Below the pieces are notes generated by a model. The model ran no database searches and had not been told where the DNA came from. It was given only the letters and a program-made list of their open reading frames with translations. From Pseudomonas sp. PICF141 (GTDB lineage Bacteria > Pseudomonadota > Gammaproteobacteria > Pseudomonadales > Pseudomonadaceae), in NCBI RefSeq assembly GCF_002286815.1, contig NZ_MUNM01000088.1, positions 1 through 64,000 on the forward strand: a stretch of 64,000 bases of DNA, written 5' to 3'. Numbering within the stretch: position 1 is the stretch's first letter; each line of letters starts with the position of its first letter. This document shows positions 8,352-16,301 of this stretch, piece after piece. Both the position numbers and the translations under genes were made by a program.

Positions 8352-8747
8352 ATGGGCTGTCCGCAAGTTTGCGCCACCGCGACCCTGCAATGCAGTTTCG
8401 GCGCGGCACCGGCGGTACTCAACGTGCTGCCGGTGAATCGCACGCTGACCGGGGGCATGCCGGCGGCGAACATCATGGATCACATCCCGTTGGTGAACAT
8501 CATGCCGTTCGGTACATGCATGAGCATGGCCAATCCCATGGTTGCGGCCGCCACCGCCGCGGCGCTTGGCGTATTGACGCCGATGCCCTGCATTCCGGCC
8601 ACCGCCACCCCGTGGATCCCCGGCGGCGCGCCGACCCTGCTGCTGGGCGGCATGCCGGCCATCGATGCCAACAGCACCCTGATGTGCAACTGGGCAGGGG
8701 TAATAAAAATCGTGATGCCGGGGCAAATGCAGATGCTCATTCCCTGA
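8352..8747 (+). CDS. PAAR-like DUF4280 protein, probable T6SS spike tip (131 aa)
   Basis: The whole length follows the DUF4280/PAAR-like pattern: repeated Pro-Ala-x-x and Gly-rich turns, conserved cysteines (CPQVCATATLQCSFG, FGTCMSM, MPCIPA, LMCNW) and a final hydrophobic strand. PAAR-like proteins cap the VgrG trimer, sharpen the T6SS spike and can carry cargo. It faces the leftward vgrG operon across a REP pair, close to the end of the T6SS locus. It has no effector extension. The ribosome site is strong (AAGGAG). No sigma-54 promoter could be found in front of it. Confidence 0.88.
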   Translation: MGCPQVCATATLQCSFGAAPAVLNVLPVNRTLTGGMPAANIMDHIPLVNIMPFGTCMSMANPMVAAATAAALGVLTPMPCIPATATPWIPGGAPTLLLGGMPAIDANSTLMCNWAGVIKIVMPGQMQMLIP

Positions 8748-8761
8748 CCGCAAACAATCCT

Positions 8762-8913
8762 TGTAGCAGCTGTCGAGCCCCAGGCGAGGCTGCGTTCGGC
8801 TGCGGAGCAGTCGTAAAACCAGAGATTGCGGTGCGTCAGGCAGACCGCATTAGCCGGGTTCACGACTGCTCCGCAGCCGAACGCAGCCTCGCTGGGGCTC
8901 GACAGCTGCTACA
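8762..8913. repeat. Paired inverted REP element (GTAGCAGCTGTCGAGC type)
   Basis: Arms of about 52 nt (8762-8814 and 8862-8913), nearly perfect inverted copies, lie between the convergent DUF4280 and MORN genes, where they may also limit read-through. The same type recurs at 44256-44402. Confidence 0.9.
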
Positions 8914-8917
8914 GGGG

Positions 8918-9460
8918 TCAGGTCTGCTCGGGATAACTCCAGCGCCTGAACCACCAGCGAATCCTGGAAATCGGCTTGCCCTCGGCATCCAGCGGTCGCC
9001 CATCGCTGGCAAAACCCTGTTCCGGTTCGAGCAACTGACCATTGAGGTATCGAGCCTCGACGGCGGGTTTGCCGTTGGGATGAAAGCGCTGATACCGCCC
9101 CTCGCGCACACCATCGCGGTAAAACTCCGCCTCCGCCAGTTGCCCGTCGGGAAAGTAATTGAACGCCTCCCCATGCAGCAGCCCTCGGCGGTAGGTCGCC
9201 TTGCGCTGCAACCAGCCTTGCGGCGCATAGAAACTCGCGACCCCCTGCAGCTTGTCCCGGACAAACGGCAACTGCGCCGAGACCTTGCCGTTAGGGTGAT
9301 AGAGCAGGGTAGTGCCCTGCAGTTCGCCCTGGCTGTAGTGCAAATCGGCCTGCGCGCGCCCGTCATCCTTGATGTGCAACGCACCGTCGAGCTGGCCATC
9401 GAGCAAGCGACCTTTGAGCTGTTTATCGTTCTGCTGCAAATCCAGCGGCGTGATGGCCAT
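8918..9460 (-). CDS. MORN-2 / YwqK-type repeat protein downstream of vgrG (180 aa)
   Basis: Built from at least five repeats of about 22 residues of the MORN-2 type, with consensus G-x-Y/F-x-x-x-G-x-L/K-x-x-x-x. Examples are LYHPNGKVSAQLPF, NYFPDGQLAEAEFY and RFHPNGKPAVEARY. There is no signal peptide. YwqK-family repeat proteins are often annotated as antitoxins and occur next to T6SS spike genes. Here it is 12 nt downstream of vgrG in the same operon, so it could be an immunity protein, a cargo chaperone or part of the cargo; the sequence does not decide. AAGGAG precedes the ATG. The C-terminus is basic and tryptophan-rich. Confidence 0.8.
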   Translation of the reverse strand: MAITPLDLQQNDKQLKGRLLDGQLDGALHIKDDGRAQADLHYSQGELQGTTLLYHPNGKVSAQLPFVRDKLQGVASFYAPQGWLQRKATYRRGLLHGEAFNYFPDGQLAEAEFYRDGVREGRYQRFHPNGKPAVEARYLNGQLLEPEQGFASDGRPLDAEGKPISRIRWWFRRWSYPEQT

Positions 9461-9472
9461 GGGTTCTCCTTG

Positions 9473-11482
9473 TCAGTTGACCTGCACCAGACCACCCTTG
9501 ATCGTCAGCATGCCGCCACCGTCCACGGTCTGCGACGCGGCGCCTTTGTTGGTCAGGCTGATCCCGGCATCGTTGGTCATGGTCGTGCCCGCCTTGTTCT
9601 CCAACGAAGTGCCGGCCTGATTGCTCAGGGACGTACCGGCCTTTTGGCTGATCGAGGTGCTGGCCTCGGCCGCCAGATCCGCGCCACTCTTGATCGCAAA
9701 ACTGCCACCGCTTTGCAGGGTCAGGGTACCGGTCACCTTGATGGTCAAATTGCCGTCCACCGTCAGGCTGTAATCGCCGGTGACCTTGTGCGTGTAGTTG
9801 CCACCGGTGCTATGGGTCTGGTCCGCGCCCACGGTCACCGTGCGACTGTCCTTCACATCCAGAGTGTCGCTGCCCGTCTGAATGGTCACGCTGCGTTTGC
9901 CTTTCTCCAGGGTCACGGTCTCGTCGCCTTCTTTCACCGTGCGAGTGCGGGCGTTCTGTACGGTCAGGGTTTCGTCATGGCCGACCGTGGCGGTGGTGTC
10001 GTTGAGCACATTGATCTTCAGATCTTTCTGCGCCTGCAGAAACACTTCTTCAGCGTCCTTCTTGTCCTCGAATCGCAGCTCGTTGAAACCGCCACCGCCT
10101 TTGGACGATTGAGTCTTGATCCCGGACTGGGTCTGATTCGCTGGCAACGCATAGGGCAGGGCATTGTCGCCGTTGTAGACGCAACCGGTCACCAGCGGCC
10201 GATCCGGATCGCCATCGATAAACGTCACGATCACTTCCTGGCCGATCCGTGGCACGAACTGCATGCCAAAACCCTTGCCGCTCCAGGGCAACACCACCCG
10301 CACCCAGCAGGAACTGGCTTCGTCGTTCTTGCCATCGCGATCCCACGGGAACTGCAACTTGATCCGGCCGTATTCGTCGGTCCAGATTTCTTCGCCGGAC
10401 TTGCCGACGACGATGGCGGTTTGCGTGTGCATTCGCGGCTTGGGTGTGGTTCTCACCGGGCGAAAAGGTGTGGCCTTGGGGATGGCTTCGAAGCGATTGC
10501 GATAGTTGTCATGGCTGGCTTCGTGAGTCACCGCCGTTACCACCCAATCGATATTCAACGTCGAATCATCGTGCCCTGCGAGCGTGAACCAGTGCCCGGG
10601 CACCAGCCAGCGGCAGTCGCTTTCGCCGACAAAACGCTTCTCCTGACTGCGCAAGCCGTCGACCCGCTGCTTGGTCAACGCATCACCCCGGGCCTTGGCG
10701 TTATAGCCGCCCGGATGCTCGTACATCGAACGCGGCCCGGCCACCGCCTCGGCCTGGCCGTAAAGCGAAGTGGTCGGCGTGGTGAACTCGTAATCCGTTG
10801 CCCGGTACACCCCGGCCACCGCCTGCACGCAGACCTGCCCGGAGCGAATGCCGTGCAGTTCTCGCTCACCCAACTGCTGGCCGAGATAGTTCACCTTGGG
10901 TCCGTTGGGGATCGGCACAAAGGCATCGTTGCTATCTCCAAGCACCAGTGTGTGCTTGCCGTCCTCGTGGGTGAAAAACCAGAAAATCCCTTCCTCTTCC
11001 AGCAACCGTGAAACGAAGGCGAAATCGGTTTCGCCGTACTGCACGCAGTACTCGCGCGGGGTGTAACTGCCGCTGAGTGATAGCTTGAAGTCGGTGAAGG
11101 CGTGGGCGTTGAAAATGGTGGTGACGATGTCTGAGGTGCTGAGGTTCTGGAACACCCGGTTGTTGCTGGCCAGGGTCAGCCACCAAAGCCATGGCCGCAG
11201 AACAAGCTGATAGCGCTCGGCAGTGGCGTCGGCGGGGAGTTGGCGGATTTCGGCGATCAGCGCGTCCATTGGACGGGTCAGGGCGTCGTTGTGCAGGGTG
11301 GCGGTGACGTGGGTGGCGACGGCGGTGGTCAGGGTGAGGGAGGCGCCGTCGTTGAGGCCGTTGAGGGTTTGCGTGCCTAGCGCATTGAGGGCTTCTTCGC
11401 CGGACAGCGACTCAGGGTAAAGCGCCGACAGCGAAGTGGCGGTGAGGGAGAGGCTGGTGTTGCTGTCGGTGGTACGGGGCAT
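9473..11482 (-). CDS. vgrG: T6SS spike protein VgrG / TssI (669 aa)
   Basis: Trimeric puncturing spike of the T6SS. The gp27-like base domain fills about residues 1-380. The gp5 OB-fold follows, with WVRVVLPWSGKGFGMQFVPRIGQEVIV and FIDGDPDRPLVTGCVYN. A long C-terminal needle of valine- and threonine-rich short repeats follows (about 480-640; SVTIQTGSDTLDV, NLTIKVTGTLTLQSG), ending in GGLVQVN. No enzymatic domain is added at the end, so this VgrG must carry separate effectors. It lies downstream of the two deaminase-like genes and upstream of the MORN gene on the same strand, which suggests that these are its cargo set. Confidence 0.95.
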   Translation of the reverse strand: MPRTTDSNTSLSLTATSLSALYPESLSGEEALNALGTQTLNGLNDGASLTLTTAVATHVTATLHNDALTRPMDALIAEIRQLPADATAERYQLVLRPWLWWLTLASNNRVFQNLSTSDIVTTIFNAHAFTDFKLSLSGSYTPREYCVQYGETDFAFVSRLLEEEGIFWFFTHEDGKHTLVLGDSNDAFVPIPNGPKVNYLGQQLGERELHGIRSGQVCVQAVAGVYRATDYEFTTPTTSLYGQAEAVAGPRSMYEHPGGYNAKARGDALTKQRVDGLRSQEKRFVGESDCRWLVPGHWFTLAGHDDSTLNIDWVVTAVTHEASHDNYRNRFEAIPKATPFRPVRTTPKPRMHTQTAIVVGKSGEEIWTDEYGRIKLQFPWDRDGKNDEASSCWVRVVLPWSGKGFGMQFVPRIGQEVIVTFIDGDPDRPLVTGCVYNGDNALPYALPANQTQSGIKTQSSKGGGGFNELRFEDKKDAEEVFLQAQKDLKINVLNDTTATVGHDETLTVQNARTRTVKEGDETVTLEKGKRSVTIQTGSDTLDVKDSRTVTVGADQTHSTGGNYTHKVTGDYSLTVDGNLTIKVTGTLTLQSGGSFAIKSGADLAAEASTSISQKAGTSLSNQAGTSLENKAGTTMTNDAGISLTNKGAASQTVDGGGMLTIKGGLVQVN

Positions 11483-11588
11483 CGTTTAACCTTGGTTTTT
11501 GGTTTTTGGTTATTGAAATGCAGCCGTTGAAAAAAATGTTGGTCAGCCAAACGTGCCAAACTCATTAATCGCATGAACTTCATCGGGC

Positions 11589-12143
11589 TCAGTCGTTGAG
11601 ATGGATGCCATTTATCCAATAGCCGTAAGTCATTCCGATCCAGGTCTGGCAGTTTGAACAGGGCGGCTTTAGATGAGGCAGATAATTATGGTGCTTCTTG
11701 TAGGGGCCGTCGTCTGGATAGAAAGCCATGAGGAACAGCCGATCTACGCGTTCGTCATAGGCCAAGGCGATAGAGACAGCATTTGCTTCCGCGCAGTTAG
11801 CCAAGGGCCTCCGCAATGGGTTGTCGCCGCTACTGATGGCTGGACTGGCAATGTATTCGCTCAATCGATGCAAACGCCGATACGCCATTTCTGTATCGAG
11901 TGTTTCGTGTTGTTTTTTTTGTTTATCAAGCCGGGTGATACCTCCTGCTTCTCCGTTGTAGCCGAAGTAATAGACTCCAGAGTCCCGTGAGTAAGCGATG
12001 CACAAATCAGCATAGGCCCTGACCCAGACGTTGCCTCTATCATTGGTTTGCTCTTTGGCAGGGTCTTCCGCTCGTTGTTGTGCCGCTATATCGATAACGT
12101 GAGCTATAAACTGTTCATCCGAATAGTCACTGTGTATAGGCAT
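11589..12143 (-). CDS. Putative zinc-dependent deaminase-fold protein, T6SS cargo candidate 2 (184 aa)
   Basis: The C-terminal part carries a complete deaminase zinc signature. Cys117-Ala-Glu119 is the first ligand and catalytic Glu, and Pro161-Cys162-Ser-Asn-Cys165 supplies the other two ligands, 45 residues later. The N-terminal 110 residues are helical and charged with no recognised domain and no signal peptide. The ATG at 12143 has GGAG eight bases upstream; a longer in-frame extension crosses the hairpin at 12187-12229 and is rejected. The gene is visibly more AT-rich than the T6SS genes. It sits between clpV and vgrG, where effectors are usual. Pput_2613-like or another toxin deaminase family is possible, and nucleotide metabolism is an alternative. 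Confidence 0.72.
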   Translation of the reverse strand: MPIHSDYSDEQFIAHVIDIAAQQRAEDPAKEQTNDRGNVWVRAYADLCIAYSRDSGVYYFGYNGEAGGITRLDKQKKQHETLDTEMAYRRLHRLSEYIASPAISSGDNPLRRPLANCAEANAVSIALAYDERVDRLFLMAFYPDDGPYKKHHNYLPHLKPPCSNCQTWIGMTYGYWINGIHLND

Positions 12144-12186
12144 TTGCTTTCTCCAAAATAGGAGTAAAACGATCGATTTACTCCGG

Positions 12187-12229
12187 AAAAGGGGACAGAT
12201 TTTGAGTAAAAATAAATCTGTCCCCTTTT
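12187..12229. repeat. Inverted repeat AAAAGGGGACAGATTT between the two deaminase genes
   Basis: Perfect 16-bp arms (12187-12202 and 12214-12229) enclose an 11-nt loop. Read leftward, the stem ends in TTTT and could terminate transcription after the first deaminase gene. From memory, the GGGGACAGATTTATTT motif is a dispersed palindrome in many gammaproteobacteria, often near REP-associated transposases; none is present here. Confidence 0.8.
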
Positions 12230-12243
12230 GGTCCTTTTTGTAT

Positions 12244-12675
12244 TTACCAATAGGCGGTAAAGGCCGGAAGCGTGGGGAAACCGGCGGGTGCATCCGCCAC
12301 ATCGCTGCCCGCGACCATTTTCGCTGTCCCGGCAGTGGTGCCTGGGTAATAGAAGGTGTAGGGCACCGTCACTGTTGCTACGCCCAATTTTTTCTTGTGA
12401 TCCAGACTGTACGAACCTTCGTCGGCCTGAATATTGATAATGACTTTGCACGTCGCGCTATTGGCGATCAGAAAGTCATGACAGGTTTGACAGGGAAATG
12501 CGTTTTGCGCCAGGTAGATAATGTTGGCACCTCCTCTTGCATTGAAGGCCAGCATTTCAGCGTGCTCACAGGGCTTTTTTTTATTTCCCGTTCCATAGGT
12601 TGTTTTGTCCTGTTTCCAGGTGGGGGGCGTTTTATTTATAGCCGTTAACGTGTGAAGTACCACTTGAACTGTCAT
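12244..12675 (-). CDS. Putative cytidine-deaminase-like protein, T6SS cargo candidate 1 (143 aa)
   Basis: The compact protein contains the canonical deaminase motif. His38-Ala-Glu40 sits in the context PCEHAEMLAF, and Pro61-Cys62-Gln-Thr-Cys65 follows in FPCQTCHDFL, with zinc ligands 24 residues apart. Bacterial toxin deaminases such as DddA (SCP1.201-like) and SsdA use the same H-A-E / P-C-x-x-C layout to deaminate cytosine in DNA, and some are T6SS-delivered. There is no signal peptide or PAAR/Rhs domain. It begins 45 nt after clpV in the same direction, and GAGAG precedes the ATG. No immunity gene is obvious. A housekeeping deaminase is less likely given the position and base composition. 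Confidence 0.75.
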   Translation of the reverse strand: MTVQVVLHTLTAINKTPPTWKQDKTTYGTGNKKKPCEHAEMLAFNARGGANIIYLAQNAFPCQTCHDFLIANSATCKVIINIQADEGSYSLDHKKKLGVATVTVPYTFYYPGTTAGTAKMVAGSDVADAPAGFPTLPAFTAYW

Positions 12676-12720
12676 GTCTGCTCTCTCGAAATTCAGTGTT
12701 CGAAACAGGGGGCTTTTGAC

Positions 12721-15267
12721 TTATTCCAAAACCCACTCCGCCAACTTCCCCGTCACCTGCGTCATCAACACATTCTCAACATCCCTCGCACCCGCCGCAC
12801 TGCACTTGGCCAACACCGCCTGCACAATCCCGGCATCGAACTCAAACTGTTTCCCGGTCGCGGCCTTATATCGCCCGCGCAATTTTTCCAGTTTCGCCAG
12901 CACAATCCCTTCCAGCGTTGCCTCATCCAGCGGCCGATACGCCACCACCGTCATGCGCGCGAGAAACGCCGGGCGAAACGCTTTCAGCAGCACGTGATGC
13001 AGCGCTTCGTTGAAGGCATCGGTGCCCAGTTGCGTGGTCGGCGTATCGAGCAGCAACTCAGCGCCAACGTTGCTGGTGGCGAGCATCACAGTGTTCTTGA
13101 AGTCCACCACCAGCCCGGTGCCGTCCTCCATCACGCCTTTGTCGAAAACGTTGTAGAAGGCTTCGAGCACATCCGGGTGTGCCTTTTCTATTTCATCCAG
13201 CAGCACCACGGAATAGGGTTTGCGCCGCACCGCTTCGGTGAGCACGCCGCCGCTGCCATAACCGACGTAGCCGGGCGGGGCGCCTTTGAGTTGGCTGACG
13301 GTGTGGGCTTCCTGGTATTCAGAAAGGTTGATGCTGATCAGGTTGCGTTCGCCGCCGTAGAGCGCATCGGCCAACGCATAAGCGGTTTCGGTTTTGCCCA
13401 CGCCTGTAGGGCCGACCAGCAGGAATACGCCGACCGGTTTTTGTGGGTCGGTGAGGCCGGCGCGGTAGGCTTGCAGGCGTTGGGCGATGGTGTTCAGCGC
13501 GGTGCTTTGGCCCATGACCCGTTGGCCCATGCGCTGGCCGAGGGTGCGGACGGCGTGGACTTCGTCGGCGAGCATTTTGCCCACCGGGATGCCGGTCCAG
13601 CCGGCAATCACGGCGGCGACGGTTTTGGCGTCGACCTGTTCCGGCACCAGCGGATCGTCCTGGCGAATGGCGTCCAGACCGGCCTCCAGGCGTACCAGTT
13701 CAGCGGCCAGATGATCGATGCGGCTGTCGGTGGCTTCGTCCGGTTTGTCGTTATCGGCGCGCTCGCTCAAGGTGAGCAGCTCGCGGCGGGTTTGCAGCAG
13801 TTCGCGCACGGCAATCCGTTCTTCGTTCCAACGGGTTTCCAGGTCGCGGATGGCTTGCACGTTACCGACGGATTCGGTTTCCAGCAGGGTGATGCGTTCG
13901 CGGTGATCGAGCCCGGTGGCTTGTTCGCGACGCAGGCGTTCGACTTCATCCTTGAGGCTGTTCTGGCGATGGCGCAGGCTTTCCAGCGGCGGTGGTACAT
14001 CGTGCTGACCGAGGGCGACCCGGGCGCAGGCGGTGTCGAGCACGCTGATGGCCTTGTCCGGCAACTGGCGCCCGGAGATGTAGCGATGGGACAGTTTCAC
14101 CGCTTCGTGAATCGCCGCGTCGAGCACCTGCACGCCGTGGTGCTGTTCCAGTTTCGCGGCCACGCCACGGAGCATTTCCACGGCGGTGGTTTCGTCCGGT
14201 TCCTCGACCTGCACCAACTGAAAACGCCGGGCGAGGGCCGGGTCTTTTTCGAAGTATTTTTTGTACTCAAGCCAGGTTGTGGCGGCGAGGGTGCGCAACT
14301 CGCCACGGGCCAGCGCTGGCTTGAGCAGATTGGCTGCGTCGCTTCCGCCTTCCGCGCCGCCCGCGCCAATCAGGGTGTGGGCTTCGTCGATAAACAGAAT
14401 GATCGGTTTGTCGGCGCTGCGTACCGCATCGATCACACCTTTGAGCCGCTGTTCGAACTCGCCTTTGACTCCCGCGCCGGCCTGCAACAAACCGAGGTCG
14501 AGTACCCGCAGGCTGACGTCCTGCAGCGACGGCGGTACATCGCCAGCGGCAATGCGCAACGCCAGGCCTTCGACCACGGCCGTCTTGCCCACCCCCGGCG
14601 CGCCGACCAGGATCGGGTTGTTTTGCCGACGCCTGAGCAGGATGTCGATGCACTGGCGAATCTCGCCGTCGCGCCCGACAATGGGGTCGATGCGCCCGGC
14701 GTGGGCGTCGGCGGTCAGGTCCTGGGTGAACTGATCGAGCACCGAATCCTGTTTCGGCTGCGATCTTCCAGCGGCATTGACAGGCCGCGTGCCGCCGACG
14801 TGTTCGCGAGAGTTTTCGGTCCACTCCAGCAGGTTACTGCGCAAGGCTTCCCGCGGAATTTTCAATAGCGACGAGGCGCTATTGAGCAGCAGGCTGCGGC
14901 GTTCATCGCGGTCGAGCAAGGCCAGCAGCAGCAAGCCGGACCGGATGCTGTCCAGACCGAGCACACTGGCCTGAACCACCGCGTCTTCGAGCAGGCCGAT
15001 GGTTTGCGCCGAGAGCGCCGGGGTGCGGGTGCTGCCGGATTTGAACAGTTCCAGGGCCTTGTTGATTTCCGCCGTCAGGGCATCACGCTCCAGGCCAAAG
15101 CGCGGCAGCAGCCAGGCGAAGTCACCGCCCTCGATATCCAGTAACTCAAGCAGCAGGTGTTCGATTTCGACGTAATGATGACCCCGTTGCAGGCAGCGTT
15201 GCGCGGCGCGTTCGAGGGCGCGGCGGTTGTCCGGGTTGAGGCGTCCGATCAGGCTGGCCAGTTCCAT
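12721..15267 (-). CDS. clpV: T6SS AAA+ disaggregase ClpV / TssH (848 aa)
   Basis: Recycles contracted T6SS sheath in the cytoplasm. The N-domain (1-150) has ClpN-like repeats. AAA-1 has Walker A GAPGVGKT at 222-229 and Walker B FIDEAHTLIG. A coiled-coil middle domain lies around 400-520. AAA-2 has Walker A GPTGVGKT at 619-626 and LLDEIEKAHPDVLE. The length is typical of ClpV rather than ClpB, and the conserved ClpV N-terminus (MELASLIGRLNPDNRRALE) supports the call. The stop of tssG lies just upstream, so the genes are coupled. The deaminase-like genes follow after 45 nt. Confidence 0.96.
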   Translation of the reverse strand: MELASLIGRLNPDNRRALERAAQRCLQRGHHYVEIEHLLLELLDIEGGDFAWLLPRFGLERDALTAEINKALELFKSGSTRTPALSAQTIGLLEDAVVQASVLGLDSIRSGLLLLALLDRDERRSLLLNSASSLLKIPREALRSNLLEWTENSREHVGGTRPVNAAGRSQPKQDSVLDQFTQDLTADAHAGRIDPIVGRDGEIRQCIDILLRRRQNNPILVGAPGVGKTAVVEGLALRIAAGDVPPSLQDVSLRVLDLGLLQAGAGVKGEFEQRLKGVIDAVRSADKPIILFIDEAHTLIGAGGAEGGSDAANLLKPALARGELRTLAATTWLEYKKYFEKDPALARRFQLVQVEEPDETTAVEMLRGVAAKLEQHHGVQVLDAAIHEAVKLSHRYISGRQLPDKAISVLDTACARVALGQHDVPPPLESLRHRQNSLKDEVERLRREQATGLDHRERITLLETESVGNVQAIRDLETRWNEERIAVRELLQTRRELLTLSERADNDKPDEATDSRIDHLAAELVRLEAGLDAIRQDDPLVPEQVDAKTVAAVIAGWTGIPVGKMLADEVHAVRTLGQRMGQRVMGQSTALNTIAQRLQAYRAGLTDPQKPVGVFLLVGPTGVGKTETAYALADALYGGERNLISINLSEYQEAHTVSQLKGAPPGYVGYGSGGVLTEAVRRKPYSVVLLDEIEKAHPDVLEAFYNVFDKGVMEDGTGLVVDFKNTVMLATSNVGAELLLDTPTTQLGTDAFNEALHHVLLKAFRPAFLARMTVVAYRPLDEATLEGIVLAKLEKLRGRYKAATGKQFEFDAGIVQAVLAKCSAAGARDVENVLMTQVTGKLAEWVLE

Positions 15268-15269
15268 GT

Positions 15270-16301
15270 TCAGGTGATCTCCAGCTGACGAAGGCGGGTT
15301 TCGATCTGTTGCACGGCGAGGCTGGCCTGGCGTTGCAGGCCACCGTTCCAGCTGAGCAAGGGCGGGGCCTGGTGCCCGAGTTTCATCGGGCTGGCACCGC
15401 GCACCAACAGCACCAGGGTGCAGTCCAGATCGGGGCCGAAATACAGCGCGCTGAGGCTGGCCAGTGCCGGATGGGATTCGCCATCGGGCAGAAACCGCGC
15501 CGCCTGCGCCGAGGTCAGCGGGCCGAGGGTCAGGCGGATGCCGGCGTGTTCATCCCAGACCCGGGTGCCGGCCACGGCGCTGCGGCCCAGTTGCAGGTTG
15601 CGGCCTCCCGGTTGCAGGCGGCTGCGACTGGCAGGCGGGATTTCCCGCCAGGCACCTTCATAGGCGCTGAGTGCGACCGGCAGTTCGAAGTGCTCGCGCA
15701 CGATGGCGGCGAAGCCGGCGAGGGAGCGACGACCGTCGGCAAACAGCGCGCTGCACGCCAGTACGGCGGAATCGGGAACGGCCTGCCGTTCCTGCAAGGC
15801 TTTGGGCAACAACCCGGTCAGCGCCCGCAGTTGCGCCAGCACCGGGGACGCGCCGGGGGCCGTGAAGCCAATGGCAATCCGGTGTTTGCGCATCACCTTG
15901 TACAGCAGACTGAGCAAGCGATGCTGGAACAGATCGAGGAACTCGGCCGGTGCATGGTCCTTGGCGCGGGCCCGTTGTTGCAGCCATTCCTGATAGGCGT
16001 AGGGCAGGGGACCGTCGGGTCCGCCAAGACCAAACACCGGTGTGCTGAGCATCGGTGGCTGGCCGGGTTCCTGGGTCAGGCTTTCGATTTGGCTGGCGGA
16101 AAAAAGCGCCGTCAACGGCCCGCGCAGGCGCAGGGCTTCCGCTTGAGGCGCGGTGCCGCTGCCCAGGGATTCGGCTTGCGGGTGTTCGCGTTCCAGCAGC
16201 AGCAATGCCTGCAACAATTCGAACGCCTGCGGCTCGCGCCGCAGCTTCTGACTCAGGCTCGGACTCAGAGGCTCAGTGGCATGCCGGCTTGGGGTTGCCA
16301 T
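15270..16301 (-). CDS. tssG: T6SS baseplate subunit TssG (343 aa)
   Basis: Baseplate wedge protein that binds TssF2. The family features are readable: an N-terminal FELLQALLLLEREHP segment, the PxFGLGGPDGPLPYAYQEW motif, FLDLFQHRLLSLLYK, and the RLTLGPLTSAQAARFLPDG region near the C-terminus. The start at 16301 has a near-perfect AAGGAGGT site, and it overlaps the end of tssF by 37 nt, so the two subunits are coupled. It ends 2 nt before clpV. Confidence 0.94.
   Translation of the reverse strand: MATPSRHATEPLSPSLSQKLRREPQAFELLQALLLLEREHPQAESLGSGTAPQAEALRLRGPLTALFSASQIESLTQEPGQPPMLSTPVFGLGGPDGPLPYAYQEWLQQRARAKDHAPAEFLDLFQHRLLSLLYKVMRKHRIAIGFTAPGASPVLAQLRALTGLLPKALQERQAVPDSAVLACSALFADGRRSLAGFAAIVREHFELPVALSAYEGAWREIPPASRSRLQPGGRNLQLGRSAVAGTRVWDEHAGIRLTLGPLTSAQAARFLPDGESHPALASLSALYFGPDLDCTLVLLVRGASPMKLGHQAPPLLSWNGGLQRQASLAVQQIETRLRQLEIT

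Noticed and set aside
8288..11011. Very long open frame on the + strand opposite vgrG and the MORN gene
   Set aside because: It is antisense to clear VgrG and MORN-2 coding sequence, has no ribosome site and no recognisable domain; GC-rich third-position bias makes such open frames.
12144..12302. N-terminal extension of the 184-aa deaminase-like protein to 237 aa
   Set aside because: It would run through the palindrome at 12187-12229 and the 3' end of the preceding gene, and the ATG at 12143 has a good ribosome site.
12652..14868. 738-codon open frame opposite clpV
   Set aside because: Shadow of ClpV; low-complexity His/Arg/Gln-rich translation without any family motif.
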